A stretch of DNA of 20,724 nt from JASUTC01 sp035447925 (lineage in GTDB: Bacteria; Thermotogota; Thermotogae; MWEM01). The DNA is taken from positions 1 through 20,724 of the forward strand of contig DAOTHY010000039.1 of NCBI GenBank assembly GCA_035447925.1. The letters run 5' to 3'. The position numbers and the translations under genes were made by a program. Positions 1-8,140 of this stretch are shown here, piece by piece. A model generated the notes under the pieces. The model ran no database searches, was not told the DNA's origin, and saw only the letters and a list, made by a program, of their open reading frames with translations. Each line of letters starts with the position of its first letter. Position 1 is the first letter of the stretch.

Positions 1-574
1 CTTTCTTTTTACTGCCCGTCGCATAAAAGATGGGAACTGATACGGCGATTCCTTCTGGGATGTTGTGGATGGCAATGGCGACGGTAATAGCGATTCCCAA
101 TTGCGGGTCTTTTAAAGCGGCAATGAAAGTAGCCAGGCCTTCCGGAAGATTATGCAGTGCAATGGCACCTGCTGAAAAAAGACCCATGCGCATCAACCGT
201 TTGCTTTTTTGCGCCTCTCTGTCATGCCTATCCTCTCCCATTTCCTCTACTTTGTGCATTTCGTGGGGGTTCTCATAATCGGGAACCAGTTTGTCGATCA
301 AAGCGATGAACAAGATCCCCCCAAAAAAAGCCAGTACACCAATCCAATTTCCGATACTTCCCATTTCTGCCGTCAATGTTTCAACAGACTTGGGTAATAT
401 TTCAACAAAAGAGATGTAGACCATCACCCCTGCTGAAAAACCCAAAGCGATGGACAGCAAGCGGGTATTGGTCTTTTTGGCAAAAAAAGCAATCGCACCC
501 CCTACTCCGGTAGAAAGACCTGCCAGTAGTGTCAGTGCAAAGGCAAAGAAAAGCGTTCCGAAGGAAAACACCAT
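1..574 (-). CDS. ZIP-family divalent metal transporter (ZupT-like), C-terminus cut by window edge
   Basis: A minus-strand reading frame opens with ATG at 574 and stays open to base 1, giving about 191 residues of an inner-membrane protein. It carries both ZIP signature motifs, HNLPEG (residues ~141-146) and HNIPEG (~170-175), which form the metal site in transmembrane segments 4 and 5. A charged, His-containing cytosolic loop (~residues 98-125, with HEMHK and RHDRE) separates the third and fourth membrane helices, as is usual in the family. The ZIP family imports zinc and other divalent metals such as iron or manganese; which metal this one carries cannot be told. It starts 14 bases after the M24 peptidase stop, preceded by AGGGTGG, so it is probably the third gene of the operon begun by the Crp/Fnr regulator. 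The last membrane helices lie outside the window. Confidence 0.9.
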   Translation of the reverse strand, partial: MVFSFGTLFFAFALTLLAGLSTGVGGAIAFFAKKTNTRLLSIALGFSAGVMVYISFVEILPKSVETLTAEMGSIGNWIGVLAFFGGILFIALIDKLVPDYENPHEMHKVEEMGEDRHDREAQKSKRLMRMGLFSAGAIALHNLPEGLATFIAALKDPQLGIAITVAIAIHNIPEGIAVSVPIFYATGSKKK

Positions 575-588
575 GTATTCACCACCCT

Positions 589-1443
589 TTAGACCAACAA
601 GAATTCTTTCTGCCGGTCATCGAAATAAATGACTTTCTCACCGTCAAATCCCACTGTTTGTTCCAGATAAATCCCCTCTTTGATGTGTCCCCATTCGGGG
701 ATCTCTTGTTTGATATTCAACTCCAAAGCATAACAGGTGTTTTTGTGAACGATCAACTCCCCTCGAACGGGAATTTCCTCCTGTTTGTCGTACAATCCAA
801 TGATGGGACCTGCTCCATGTCCGTGAATACCAATGGGATGAGAGTAAAGGGTGGCATCAATACCTTGTGATCTTGCCTCTTTTATCGCTTCACTAAAAAT
901 CTGATTGCCCGTAGCACCCACACGGAATTTAGAAGTAACGATATCCTGAAAACGGTTGCCAGTTTTAAAGGCTTCTGTTAAACCTTGGGGTGTTTTTGTC
1001 TGACCTTCACAGAGACAATAAGCCAGCCTTTGAGTATCCGATTGCAGGCCGAAGTATTCCAGTCCCATATCACAATGCAAGATATCTCCCCTTTGAATCA
1101 CGCCATCGGTCGTTTTCCCTTTTCGGTGTATGTACACATCCGGCGGAAACCAATAGCTCAGCCCGTAGGAATTGATGCGCTCGAGCATGTACCATTCCAG
1201 ATCCTGTGAAGTGGTGATTCCAGGATAAACCCGTTCGGGGGAGAAAGTCTCGCCAATGATCTCATGAGCCAATCGGTTCACCCGATGATAGACTTCCATT
1301 TGCTCATCCAACCGTGTTTCAAGCCATCTGATACACAGGNNNNNNNNNNNNNNNNNNNNNNNNNNNNNNNNNNNNNNNNNNNNNNNNNNNNNNNNNNNNN
1401 NNNNNNNNNNNNNNNNNNNNNNNNNNNNNNNNNNNNNNNGCAT
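589..1443 (-). CDS. M24 family metallopeptidase (Xaa-Pro aminopeptidase type), interrupted by an assembly gap
   Basis: About 250 residues downstream of the gap form a pita-bread metallopeptidase domain. All five likely dinuclear-metal ligands are visible: the two Asp in CDMG and SDTQR, the His in HGHGAG, and the Glu in ALELN and LEQTV. The family cleaves N-terminal residues, often ahead of proline, in the cytosol. The ATG at 1443 has GAGGGG nine bases upstream and is preferred to the TTG at 1452, which overlaps that site. Between the start and the peptidase domain are 100 Ns. Relatives with this WLE-R...PGVTT-type region are about 400 residues long and carry a creatinase-like N-terminal domain, so the true gap is probably larger than 100 bases and the frame across it cannot be trusted. 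The start lies 13 bases after the regulator gene and the stop 14 bases before the ZIP gene. Confidence 0.85.
   Translation of the reverse strand: MXXXXXXXXXXXXXXXXXXXXXXXXXXXXXXXXXXLCIRWLETRLDEQMEVYHRVNRLAHEIIGETFSPERVYPGITTSQDLEWYMLERINSYGLSYWFPPDVYIHRKGKTTDGVIQRGDILHCDMGLEYFGLQSDTQRLAYCLCEGQTKTPQGLTEAFKTGNRFQDIVTSKFRVGATGNQIFSEAIKEARSQGIDATLYSHPIGIHGHGAGPIIGLYDKQEEIPVRGELIVHKNTCYALELNIKQEIPEWGHIKEGIYLEQTVGFDGEKVIYFDDRQKEFLLV
1340..1439. other. Assembly gap of 100 N
   Basis: Exactly 100 consecutive N, the conventional placeholder for a scaffold join of unknown length. It falls inside the N-terminal part of the M24 peptidase gene. The flanks are coding on both sides: the start codon region at 1441-1452 and the WLETRLDEQ region from 1339 leftward. 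Confidence 0.98.
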
Positions 1444-1456
1444 CTCGTTCAACCCC

Positions 1457-2143
1457 TCAATTCATTTGATATATTTTATCTGCCAAAGCCTCTCTTGATA
1501 GTATTTCAACACATTTTGCAGAACATTTGATAATACCCTCCCTGTTGATCTTGATCAGCGCCCTTGAAAACGAAGGACGGGAAACGCCAAAACGCTGAGC
1601 TAATTCTTCATGTGTGGCATCCATGTCAAAAACTGATTCGTTGCGTTCTTTATACACCTTGTAAACCAATTGATAGATCTTTTGGCTGATAGAATAGAAC
1701 TGATTTTCCCACAACTTGTTGGCTAAAAACAGGACTTTGTTGGATAAAATGCGGAGAAAATTTTCCTCCATTCTTCCTGAAAATCTAAACATGGTCAACA
1801 ATGTGGATTTGTCAATCTCAATCAATTGGCAGTCGGTCTTAGCGATCAGAGAGACCGGAAAATACTCTTCTTCGGAAAACAGGTTGGCCGGTGCCGTTAA
1901 CTCGGATGGAGAAAACTCCTCCACTTGATACACATGACCTTCAATGTCTTCCATCATCCCTTTGACAAGCCCTTCCAGTATTAGAAACATACTGTTTGCC
2001 TCTTCATCGCAGCTTCTTATGATCTCTTCACTTTTGAATTTGGTAATAGAGATCGTTGTGTTCTTACTAATTTGCTCCAGTTCGCTGATAGTGACTCCTT
2101 GGAACAGCTGTGATTTTGAAAGACTGACGATCAAAGGATTCAT
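1457..2143 (-). CDS. Crp/Fnr-family transcriptional regulator, probably cAMP-independent
   Basis: 228 residues with the Crp/Fnr layout: an N-terminal cyclic-nucleotide-binding-type beta barrel (~15-125), a dimerisation helix (~125-165) and a C-terminal winged helix (~170-220) whose recognition region reads HEELAQRFGVSRPSFSRAL. The phosphate-binding cassette position (around FSPSELTAPANLF) lacks the usual Gly-Glu and Arg that hold the cAMP phosphate, and there is no FNR-type N-terminal cysteine cluster. The effector is therefore unknown. The start is supported by GGAGGG placed 6-8 bases ahead of ATG 2143. It is first in a tight operon with the M24 peptidase and the ZIP transporter, so it may control metal uptake or peptide use. 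That role is inferred only from the neighbourhood. Confidence 0.88.
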   Translation of the reverse strand: MNPLIVSLSKSQLFQGVTISELEQISKNTTISITKFKSEEIIRSCDEEANSMFLILEGLVKGMMEDIEGHVYQVEEFSPSELTAPANLFSEEEYFPVSLIAKTDCQLIEIDKSTLLTMFRFSGRMEENFLRILSNKVLFLANKLWENQFYSISQKIYQLVYKVYKERNESVFDMDATHEELAQRFGVSRPSFSRALIKINREGIIKCSAKCVEILSREALADKIYQMN

Positions 2144-2175
2144 GATTCCCTCCTTGCCTCTTTTTGTTTCATTTT

Positions 2176-2181
2176 ATTCTA
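2176..2181 (-). promoter_or_regulatory. Probable -10 element for the regulator-peptidase-transporter operon
   Basis: TAGAAT on the minus strand, 33 bases upstream of ATG 2143. No convincing -35 is visible. The -35 region would lie in the T-rich tail and stem of the upstream gene's terminator. Confidence 0.4.
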
Positions 2182-2188
2182 CCATGAA

Positions 2189-2232
2189 TTAAAAAAGGAA
2201 ATACGACCACCGCAAAAAGCGGCCGTATTTCC
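2189..2232 (-). terminator. Rho-independent terminator of the ankyrin-repeat gene
   Basis: On the minus strand GGAAATACG (2232-2224) pairs perfectly with CGTATTTCC (2205-2197), with an inner CCGC/GCGG stem (2219-2222 with 2210-2213) and a 5-base loop. It is followed by six T (2196-2191). It begins about 19 bases after the stop of the ankyrin gene and separates it from the Crp/Fnr operon. Confidence 0.88.
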
Positions 2233-2250
2233 CGGTCCGTTCAAGAAAAA

Positions 2251-3828
2251 CTATTTTAAACTCTCAAAATAGCTTTTGATTTCATCACTTGCCGCATAAA
2301 ACTCCGGTTTCTTGCCATCGTTGTCAGTTATATTGAAATCCGCTCCATACTCATTCAAAAATTCAAGCAATTCGATTCCATCCCATTTCTCTTGTGCTGC
2401 ATAGTGGGCAATGGTTTTTCCGGTCATATCCCGAGCATTGATATTCGCACCCTTTTCCAACAGGAACAATGTGATTTCCGGTTCACTGAAAGACATGACG
2501 GCTTCAAAAAGCGGTGTATAGCCGTCATCACTTGAAACATCCACATTTACTCCATGGTTGATCAAGTAATCGATGACTGCGACTTTTCCACGCCTGCCTG
2601 CTGCTGCATGTATAGCAGTTAAGCCACCGTCGGCACGGATGTTCAAATCAGCACCGTTCTCATGAAGAAATTTCACCATGTCGTAATCGCCGTAACCGGA
2701 AGCGATGTGTATGGGCGCAAGGGCACCTTCTATGTGATTCATGTTGACATCCACACCTTTGGACAAAAGCCACCCCACCTTTTCCTCATCGGATTTGTAG
2801 ACAAACACGTGTATGTGCATGGGCATGTACTGATTGTTATCCAGCACAAAAAGGTCTGCTCCGTTGTTAATCAACTGTTCCACGATGGAATCATATTCCC
2901 TTTCTGCAGCAATGTGCAAAGGGGTTTGGCCCTCGTTGTTTTTTGCGTTGATATCTAACCCTTTGGACAGGAGAAAGTCAATGTTTTTATTGGAATTGAT
3001 AGTAGCTGCTGTGTGAAACAGGGTATTTCCATCCTCATCAACGTGTTTAATGTCAGCCCCTTCTGCCAGCAGCATTTGAGCCAATTCAATATCCCGTTTT
3101 TTTATTGCCATTTCCAAAGGGGTGTAATAGGGAGAACCGTTATTCGGATCAGCCCCGGCTTTCAGCAGCTCTTTAATCAAGGCATTCCCCAATCCTTTAT
3201 CAATAGCCAAATACAATGGTGTTTGCCCGTTGTCGTTAGGTATGTTGGGATCAGCTCCCATTTCCAGCAGGTATTGTGCTGTTAGCGGTGCTTTTGAATT
3301 CATGCAATTGGTCAACGGGCTCTGAAAGCAAAAGCTGATCTTCTCCATACTGGCTCCCTTTTCAACCAGGTATTGCACTACTTCCAGGTTTTTGTCGTTG
3401 GCATTTGAATAAGAGCAGGCGCTATTCAGGGGTGTTTCACCACGATAAAACTTTGACTCGTCGGGATAAACGTTCAGATCAGCACCTCTTTCAACCAGCA
3501 TTTTCACCACTTCGAGATGTCCGTTTTTTGCCGCATAATGAAGGGCGGTAAACCCGTCACTGTCCTGATGAGCCAATTGTGCCCCTTGTTCGATGAGGTA
3601 TTTGGCGATCTCGACGTAAGCCGGATCCATATAACCATAGGAAATTGCCCGAAGCAGAGGGGTTTGATTCTTTTGGTCGTATTCATTTACGGCATCGATA
3701 TCCTCACCGCTTTGAACTGCGGCTTTGATTCCCTCCAGATTTTTCTCGGTTACGAGCTGAAAAACACTGCCAAATGTCAAAGCAACTAAGATGATGATCA
3801 GACTCAACAATAAAATATTTCTTTTCAT
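2251..3828 (-). CDS. Exported ankyrin-repeat protein (about 14-15 repeats)
   Basis: 525 residues. The N-terminus (MKRN then ~16 hydrophobic residues, ending near LTFGS) is a type I signal peptide without a lipobox cysteine, so the protein is likely periplasmic or secreted. An uncleaved anchor is also possible. From ~residue 22 to the end the chain is almost entirely ankyrin units of 31-38 residues, with typical phrases such as GFTALHYAAKNGHLEVVKML, GQTPLHIAAE and GADLN. About 14-15 can be counted, the last one degenerate. Ankyrin repeats bind other proteins; nothing shows the partner. The start at 3828 is chosen over a longer frame from 3891 because GGAGGAGG sits eight bases upstream and the signal peptide begins there. 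The gene appears monocistronic: an ankyrin-like remnant lies upstream and a strong terminator downstream. Confidence 0.9.
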   Translation of the reverse strand: MKRNILLLSLIIILVALTFGSVFQLVTEKNLEGIKAAVQSGEDIDAVNEYDQKNQTPLLRAISYGYMDPAYVEIAKYLIEQGAQLAHQDSDGFTALHYAAKNGHLEVVKMLVERGADLNVYPDESKFYRGETPLNSACSYSNANDKNLEVVQYLVEKGASMEKISFCFQSPLTNCMNSKAPLTAQYLLEMGADPNIPNDNGQTPLYLAIDKGLGNALIKELLKAGADPNNGSPYYTPLEMAIKKRDIELAQMLLAEGADIKHVDEDGNTLFHTAATINSNKNIDFLLSKGLDINAKNNEGQTPLHIAAEREYDSIVEQLINNGADLFVLDNNQYMPMHIHVFVYKSDEEKVGWLLSKGVDVNMNHIEGALAPIHIASGYGDYDMVKFLHENGADLNIRADGGLTAIHAAAGRRGKVAVIDYLINHGVNVDVSSDDGYTPLFEAVMSFSEPEITLFLLEKGANINARDMTGKTIAHYAAQEKWDGIELLEFLNEYGADFNITDNDGKKPEFYAASDEIKSYFESLK

Positions 3829-3909
3829 AATTCTAAACCTCCTCCAGTAAAAAAAGCTGATAACGCATTCATGCCAATTTTTAACCTGCAAAAGTGATTA
3901 AGATCTCCA

Positions 3910-3969
3910 TTACTCTCTGTGCGGCTTGAAGACATTAGCCCCACCCGCTAACAGAACTTTGAGGATGCT
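3910..3969 (-). pseudogene. Decayed ankyrin-repeat fragment
   Basis: In one minus-strand frame this stretch reads SILKVLLAGGANVFKPHRE and then a stop. It closely resembles the second helix and loop of an ankyrin unit (compare IVKLLL-x-GADVN). An in-frame TAG precedes it (3970-3972), and there is no start codon with a ribosome binding site. It lies 82 bases upstream of the intact ankyrin gene on the same strand. It is too short to be certain; chance similarity is possible. Confidence 0.5.
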
Positions 3970-4040
3970 CTATTCAGTCATTGTAAATTGTTTCGATAAG
4001 CCTTATTAAAATCCTCATCGTTAATCCCTCATCGATTGAT

Positions 4041-7000
4041 TTATGGTTGATACTCGTACTCAACCGTGTAATAGCCAGTAGTCGTTTCATTGGATTGGGA
4101 TTGACAGATGATGAAGATCTTCAGCCGGTTCTGCTTGGGCTGGGTCATTTCCAATGTGGTGGGTTTGGGAACAATCCAGTTGAAGGTCTTTGTTTCTTGA
4201 GGTTTCCAGGAAGAGGCTTTTGTCCATAGGGCACCTCCTGCAGAGACCTGATGGTTGATATTTGCCGTGTAGATTTGAAATTCAGTGGATCCTCTCAGAT
4301 CCAGGGCATTTTTTCCACTGCTGGTGTTGTCGGCGACAGTGATGGTTTGGCTAAGTGTTTGTCCGGGTGTGAGGATTTCCGGCAAGGAGCTCCAGGAATG
4401 ACTGAAGCTGGCGGTTTCACTCCCGCCCGTGTACAGCGCCAGGTTGGTGTTCATGGTTTTGGCGCTATCAGATGACATCTTGATTTCATACCGGTTCATC
4501 CCAGTTTCGTGAGTTGCCGAGGGTTTTCGACCTTCCACCGCACTGGAATAGCTGTTACCAAATCGGTAGCTGTATGTTTCAGCGACTTTCTTCCAGACGC
4601 CTTTGCCGGTTTGCAGGCTGATCCAGGCAATAGTCGAGACAAGGGGTTTCCCCGTCGTATCTTTAGCATAACGGTCCACACTGGCGATCCCGATTTGATC
4701 GTAACCGGCGACCTGATAATAGGCAATGTCCGTTTGGCGTTTTTGAGGTGTCAGGCTGGTTAAAAAATGTATTGTTTTTAAGTCTTTGTCTGCCACGTAC
4801 AGGTTGTACTGCGATAGACAATGCCCCGCTGTCAGTCCGTTTCCGAAATCCGGGTTTTCCCAGGTAAAAACCAGTTTTCCCTCTGCCTCTTTGATGGCCG
4901 GATTTTCAGGTTGTTTCAAAAAGTAGGTGTAAATGGGGTTTTCACCATACCCAAAGTATTCGGACCAATTTTCCTCCGTTGCACTGTTGATGATGGCAAT
5001 CGGGATTTCAACCGATTTCGCCGTAGTGTTCAGCCAGTTTGGCATTACCACCAGGATGCCGTCAGCTGCCAGCACATCATCGTACAATTGCCTTCCATAG
5101 GCATTTGAAGCCTTTTGAGGATGCATAGCGATCCACTCTTCTCTGTCATCGGGGTTAGCCCTCCGGATGATCAAAGGGGCAGGTTGGTTCGGTAATTGAG
5201 TTTTTACTTGAAGAATGTTCATGGACAGCGGGATCGGTTTGAGATAAACCCCTTGAGAGAAGTTGGATTTGGCACTTCCGGGTGTTAATATAGATGAAGA
5301 AATAAAAGATTTCACCTGCAATGCGGACCAGGCCGAGATGCTTTCGTAGTCAACGGTTTTTCCCAAGAACAAAACACTTTCAGGAACTCCCTCATCTACC
5401 TCAAAATCACTGATCAGTATACCTTTGCAAAACAAACTGAAATATGTTGACAAGTTTTTGGCCGTCATCTCATTTGTCAACAGCAGCCGGATTTCTTCGT
5501 GGCTTTGAGTGGCCAGCAGAAACTTTCCCCACGGCCAAAGATGGTAGCCCCGCTTGATTCGGTCGGCATCTATACCGTTCGTTCCTTCAAAAACCAGACC
5601 GCTTCTCAGGGTTTGTGCCACCTGCTCTCCTTTGTACATGTCGTAGAAGTGTTCATATCTGGGCAGAACGGTTTGGGTGTACCATCGTTTGGATTCAGGC
5701 AAGGCCTGGCTTTCAAAGGTGGTAGCCAGACACTCGTCCAACCACTTAAATTGTGGGGAATAACCGTTGTATTGATAAACACTATGCCAGTATTCATGCG
5801 CCAGCACCACCATCCGGCCGGCACGGGTTTTTTCTGTTTGATCGGCAAAGTAATCCACATCGATTTCCAGCTTGGTACCATTCCAACCGCCGGAGGTGTC
5901 GATTTTATACACCCATACATCCGTTTCTTGAGGGACTGAGTAACCATTTTCCTTGTAGTAGTTTTTGATCCATTTCAGCTCAGCAGCCACCTGGAGAACA
6001 CGAACGGGAATATTGACCAATGCGTACCCCGAAAGGGGGTTCAGACTCGCAGCGACCGCCGCTGCCCTTTTCTGGGCATCTGTTCCCTGATCGTACAGGC
6101 CGAAAAGTATCTTGTTCGTTCCCCTTTCAACACACATGAGTATCTTATCCCCAGGCATATTGGAAACGCTTGAAGCATCTTCAACCCAAGAGATGCGGAT
6201 GCCTTCATCCAAGACATAAGTCCGATTTAATCCGTGATACAGCTCAAAACCCTTGTCTACAACCGGGTCAGCAATCCCTGTTTTGGAGATTAAGTAACCA
6301 CCCAGTGCCATGATACCCAGAGCCGGCAGGGTAATCTTAGCACTTCCAACAATCACGATGAATCCTATTCCCGTACCAATGCTTCCCACTGCACCGCTGA
6401 TAAATTCACGAACATCTTTGGGTCCAATCTCGCTGATAATCCCTTTCTTTGAAAAATGGGCGGTTTGAAACGTGATGGCGTGATTTGTCTTATCATAATC
6501 TGATGGTACCCTCATCCAGATTCCTTCACTGATCTCATCAATAGCCATATAGTCATCCGGGTTTTCTCCTGCTTCCAAAGGAACGGTGATGTCCACAAAT
6601 TGCGAAAACAGCGTTGGCGCACCCTCCCATTCCAGATCAAACAGCTTCCCCTGAGCCCCTTCAATTGACGCCTCGTAAACGGACAGCCGCTTGTTGCCCG
6701 ATGCTGCGGCCAGGATACCGCCGGGGATATGAAGACTGATCCGGCCAGGAATAGCGATGTCTCCCCCTTCAGGTCCAATGGATGCTGAAGTTAACAAATC
6801 ACCCCTATTCTCAGGAGTGCTTGATTGAACGGTTGAATGGTCTAAGAAACGAGCCGCCGCTGACAAGCTTATCCATTGGGGTGTTGAGCCTTTCGACAGG
6901 ATCTGAAGTTCTTTTCCAGAGGTTTTTGAAACGAGAATCTGACCATCTTTTTCCAAAGCTGTCCAGGCATCGTCGTCTGAAAGCGTCGGATACATCCCCC

Positions 7001-7703
7001 AAAGATCTGCCTGATAGCGTTTACCGGTCTGCATATCCAGATAATCCACACCCCATAGTCCCGTGCGATTGGTCATGAACAATACATAACGACCATCCCG
7101 GGTAAAAGAAGGATAGTATTCACTCCATTGGGTGGTTTGAACCAGCGGCAGGATCTCCTGAGTCAATCGATCCAGACTGTAAATGTCCATGGAACCGGTC
7201 TTGTCCATAACCGCAAAGACAATCGTTTGGCCGTCTGGTGAAAAACGAGCGGAACTGACTGTATAACCTTGGGTGATCTGTTTGATTTGCCGGGTGGCAA
7301 TGTCCATAACATATAGTGACGGAGTTGAAGAAGCTCCTGATAACAGGAGCTGCTTGCCATCAAAAGAGATGTCCTCCAAGACCGCTTTGTCTAAAACCTT
7401 TTTAGGCTCCCTGCTGTCGGGATCGATCAGGTACACTTCTGCTTCCATTGATCGTGTGTGATTGGTGAAGCCGATGAGACCCGTTTGCTCGCAAACAACC
7501 GGAAAAGACAGATTGTACAACCCTGGTGTCGTTGCATCGGTCAAATTAATGGTTTTCCCAATGGTCGGCTCATAGAGTTCCAAATGCGTGCCATCCGTTT
7601 CAGCATTTTCCTTTATGATTAAAAGCGGCTGTTTAAAAGAAAACACAACACCCGTCATAACAATTAAAAAGGCCAAACTCAGGCATAGTCGTTGTCGCTT
7701 CAT
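4041..7703 (-). CDS. Large exported multidomain protein: TolB-like propeller, ZU5-like domain, gluzincin metalloprotease
   Basis: 1220 residues. ATG 7703 has AAAGGAAAG about ten bases upstream and is followed by a signal peptide (MKRQRLCL plus a hydrophobic core to ~22; its only cysteine, residue 7, is not in a lipobox). Residues ~60-285 contain TolB/PD40-type propeller blades (e.g. ARFSPDGQTIVFA at ~152-164, SFTRDGRYVLFM at ~199-210). Residues ~303-420 resemble ZU5 (IGPEGGDIAIP...LHIPGGIL). A Gly-rich hydrophobic segment (~436-475) follows. Residues ~590-790 form a zincin domain with HEYWH (636-640) and WLDE (Glu657) as likely third zinc ligand, 17 residues on, the gluzincin arrangement. The C-terminal 400 residues look beta-rich, with an FN3-like stretch around 930-1030, and are otherwise unrecognised. 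Probably an extracytoplasmic protease; the substrate is unknown. It stands alone on the minus strand. Confidence 0.82.
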   Translation of the reverse strand: MKRQRLCLSLAFLIVMTGVVFSFKQPLLIIKENAETDGTHLELYEPTIGKTINLTDATTPGLYNLSFPVVCEQTGLIGFTNHTRSMEAEVYLIDPDSREPKKVLDKAVLEDISFDGKQLLLSGASSTPSLYVMDIATRQIKQITQGYTVSSARFSPDGQTIVFAVMDKTGSMDIYSLDRLTQEILPLVQTTQWSEYYPSFTRDGRYVLFMTNRTGLWGVDYLDMQTGKRYQADLWGMYPTLSDDDAWTALEKDGQILVSKTSGKELQILSKGSTPQWISLSAAARFLDHSTVQSSTPENRGDLLTSASIGPEGGDIAIPGRISLHIPGGILAAASGNKRLSVYEASIEGAQGKLFDLEWEGAPTLFSQFVDITVPLEAGENPDDYMAIDEISEGIWMRVPSDYDKTNHAITFQTAHFSKKGIISEIGPKDVREFISGAVGSIGTGIGFIVIVGSAKITLPALGIMALGGYLISKTGIADPVVDKGFELYHGLNRTYVLDEGIRISWVEDASSVSNMPGDKILMCVERGTNKILFGLYDQGTDAQKRAAAVAASLNPLSGYALVNIPVRVLQVAAELKWIKNYYKENGYSVPQETDVWVYKIDTSGGWNGTKLEIDVDYFADQTEKTRAGRMVVLAHEYWHSVYQYNGYSPQFKWLDECLATTFESQALPESKRWYTQTVLPRYEHFYDMYKGEQVAQTLRSGLVFEGTNGIDADRIKRGYHLWPWGKFLLATQSHEEIRLLLTNEMTAKNLSTYFSLFCKGILISDFEVDEGVPESVLFLGKTVDYESISAWSALQVKSFISSSILTPGSAKSNFSQGVYLKPIPLSMNILQVKTQLPNQPAPLIIRRANPDDREEWIAMHPQKASNAYGRQLYDDVLAADGILVVMPNWLNTTAKSVEIPIAIINSATEENWSEYFGYGENPIYTYFLKQPENPAIKEAEGKLVFTWENPDFGNGLTAGHCLSQYNLYVADKDLKTIHFLTSLTPQKRQTDIAYYQVAGYDQIGIASVDRYAKDTTGKPLVSTIAWISLQTGKGVWKKVAETYSYRFGNSYSSAVEGRKPSATHETGMNRYEIKMSSDSAKTMNTNLALYTGGSETASFSHSWSSLPEILTPGQTLSQTITVADNTSSGKNALDLRGSTEFQIYTANINHQVSAGGALWTKASSWKPQETKTFNWIVPKPTTLEMTQPKQNRLKIFIICQSQSNETTTGYYTVEYEYQP

Positions 7704-7837
7704 GTTCAGTCACTTTCCTTTCTTTTTTTTGAGTTTAAGTAATGATGTTGTCAATCACCTTCATCATAAGTATCCGCCAAGCTTGTTATCTTCTATAAAG
7801 TTTGAATAATGGATTATGAACCAAAACCCTATCGCAA

Positions 7838-8011
7838 TCATGACGAAAACCGCTCATGCACTGCCCCTATAGCGTTTTCTGGCAGTCTTTCGCTGCTCTC
7901 ATCACCATCATCAGATTCCTTTATAAATTCAGACAACAAGTTGATGTACACTCCTAAGTTATTATATACCCTTTGTGTATAAATCTTATAATCAGGGGAG
8001 TGCAAAATCAT
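7838..8011 (-). CDS. Possible small ORF, 57 residues, unrecognised
   Basis: A minus-strand frame from ATG 8011 to TGA 7838. The product is mildly hydrophobic and tyrosine-rich at the start (KIYTQRVYNNLGVYINLLS) and then acidic (ESDDGDESSE). No ribosome binding site precedes the ATG. A TTAGGAG at about 7952-7946 could serve an internal TTG. I do not recognise a family. It may equally be the untranslated leader of the large metalloprotease gene or a decayed reading frame. Confidence 0.25.
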   Translation of the reverse strand: MILHSPDYKIYTQRVYNNLGVYINLLSEFIKESDDGDESSERLPENAIGAVHERFSS

Positions 8012-8140
8012 GATCTGTTTGGTCTTTATTTTTTTCTTTTCTGTTTTGTGAATGAGCGCAGGGATTCATTATTCATTAAGAAGAAGGTTATGAAATAGGG
8101 CCAAAGCCCATGACTCTTTGAAAAGTGGCGGTCTAATGTT

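Noticed and set aside
3829..3891. Longer start for the ankyrin protein
   Set aside because: It would place 21 residues before an obvious signal peptide; the strong GGAGGAGG site serves ATG 3828.
4010..4034. Direct repeat AATCCTCATCG / AATCCCTCATCG after the metalloprotease gene
   Set aside because: Only 11-12 bases, imperfect, with no partner elsewhere in the window; no evidence for a site of insertion.
8009..8052. Plus-strand 13-codon ORF (MICLVFIFFF...) preceded by AGGGGAG
   Set aside because: Very short, ends at once, and has no downstream gene on that strand it could serve as a leader for within about 600 bases.
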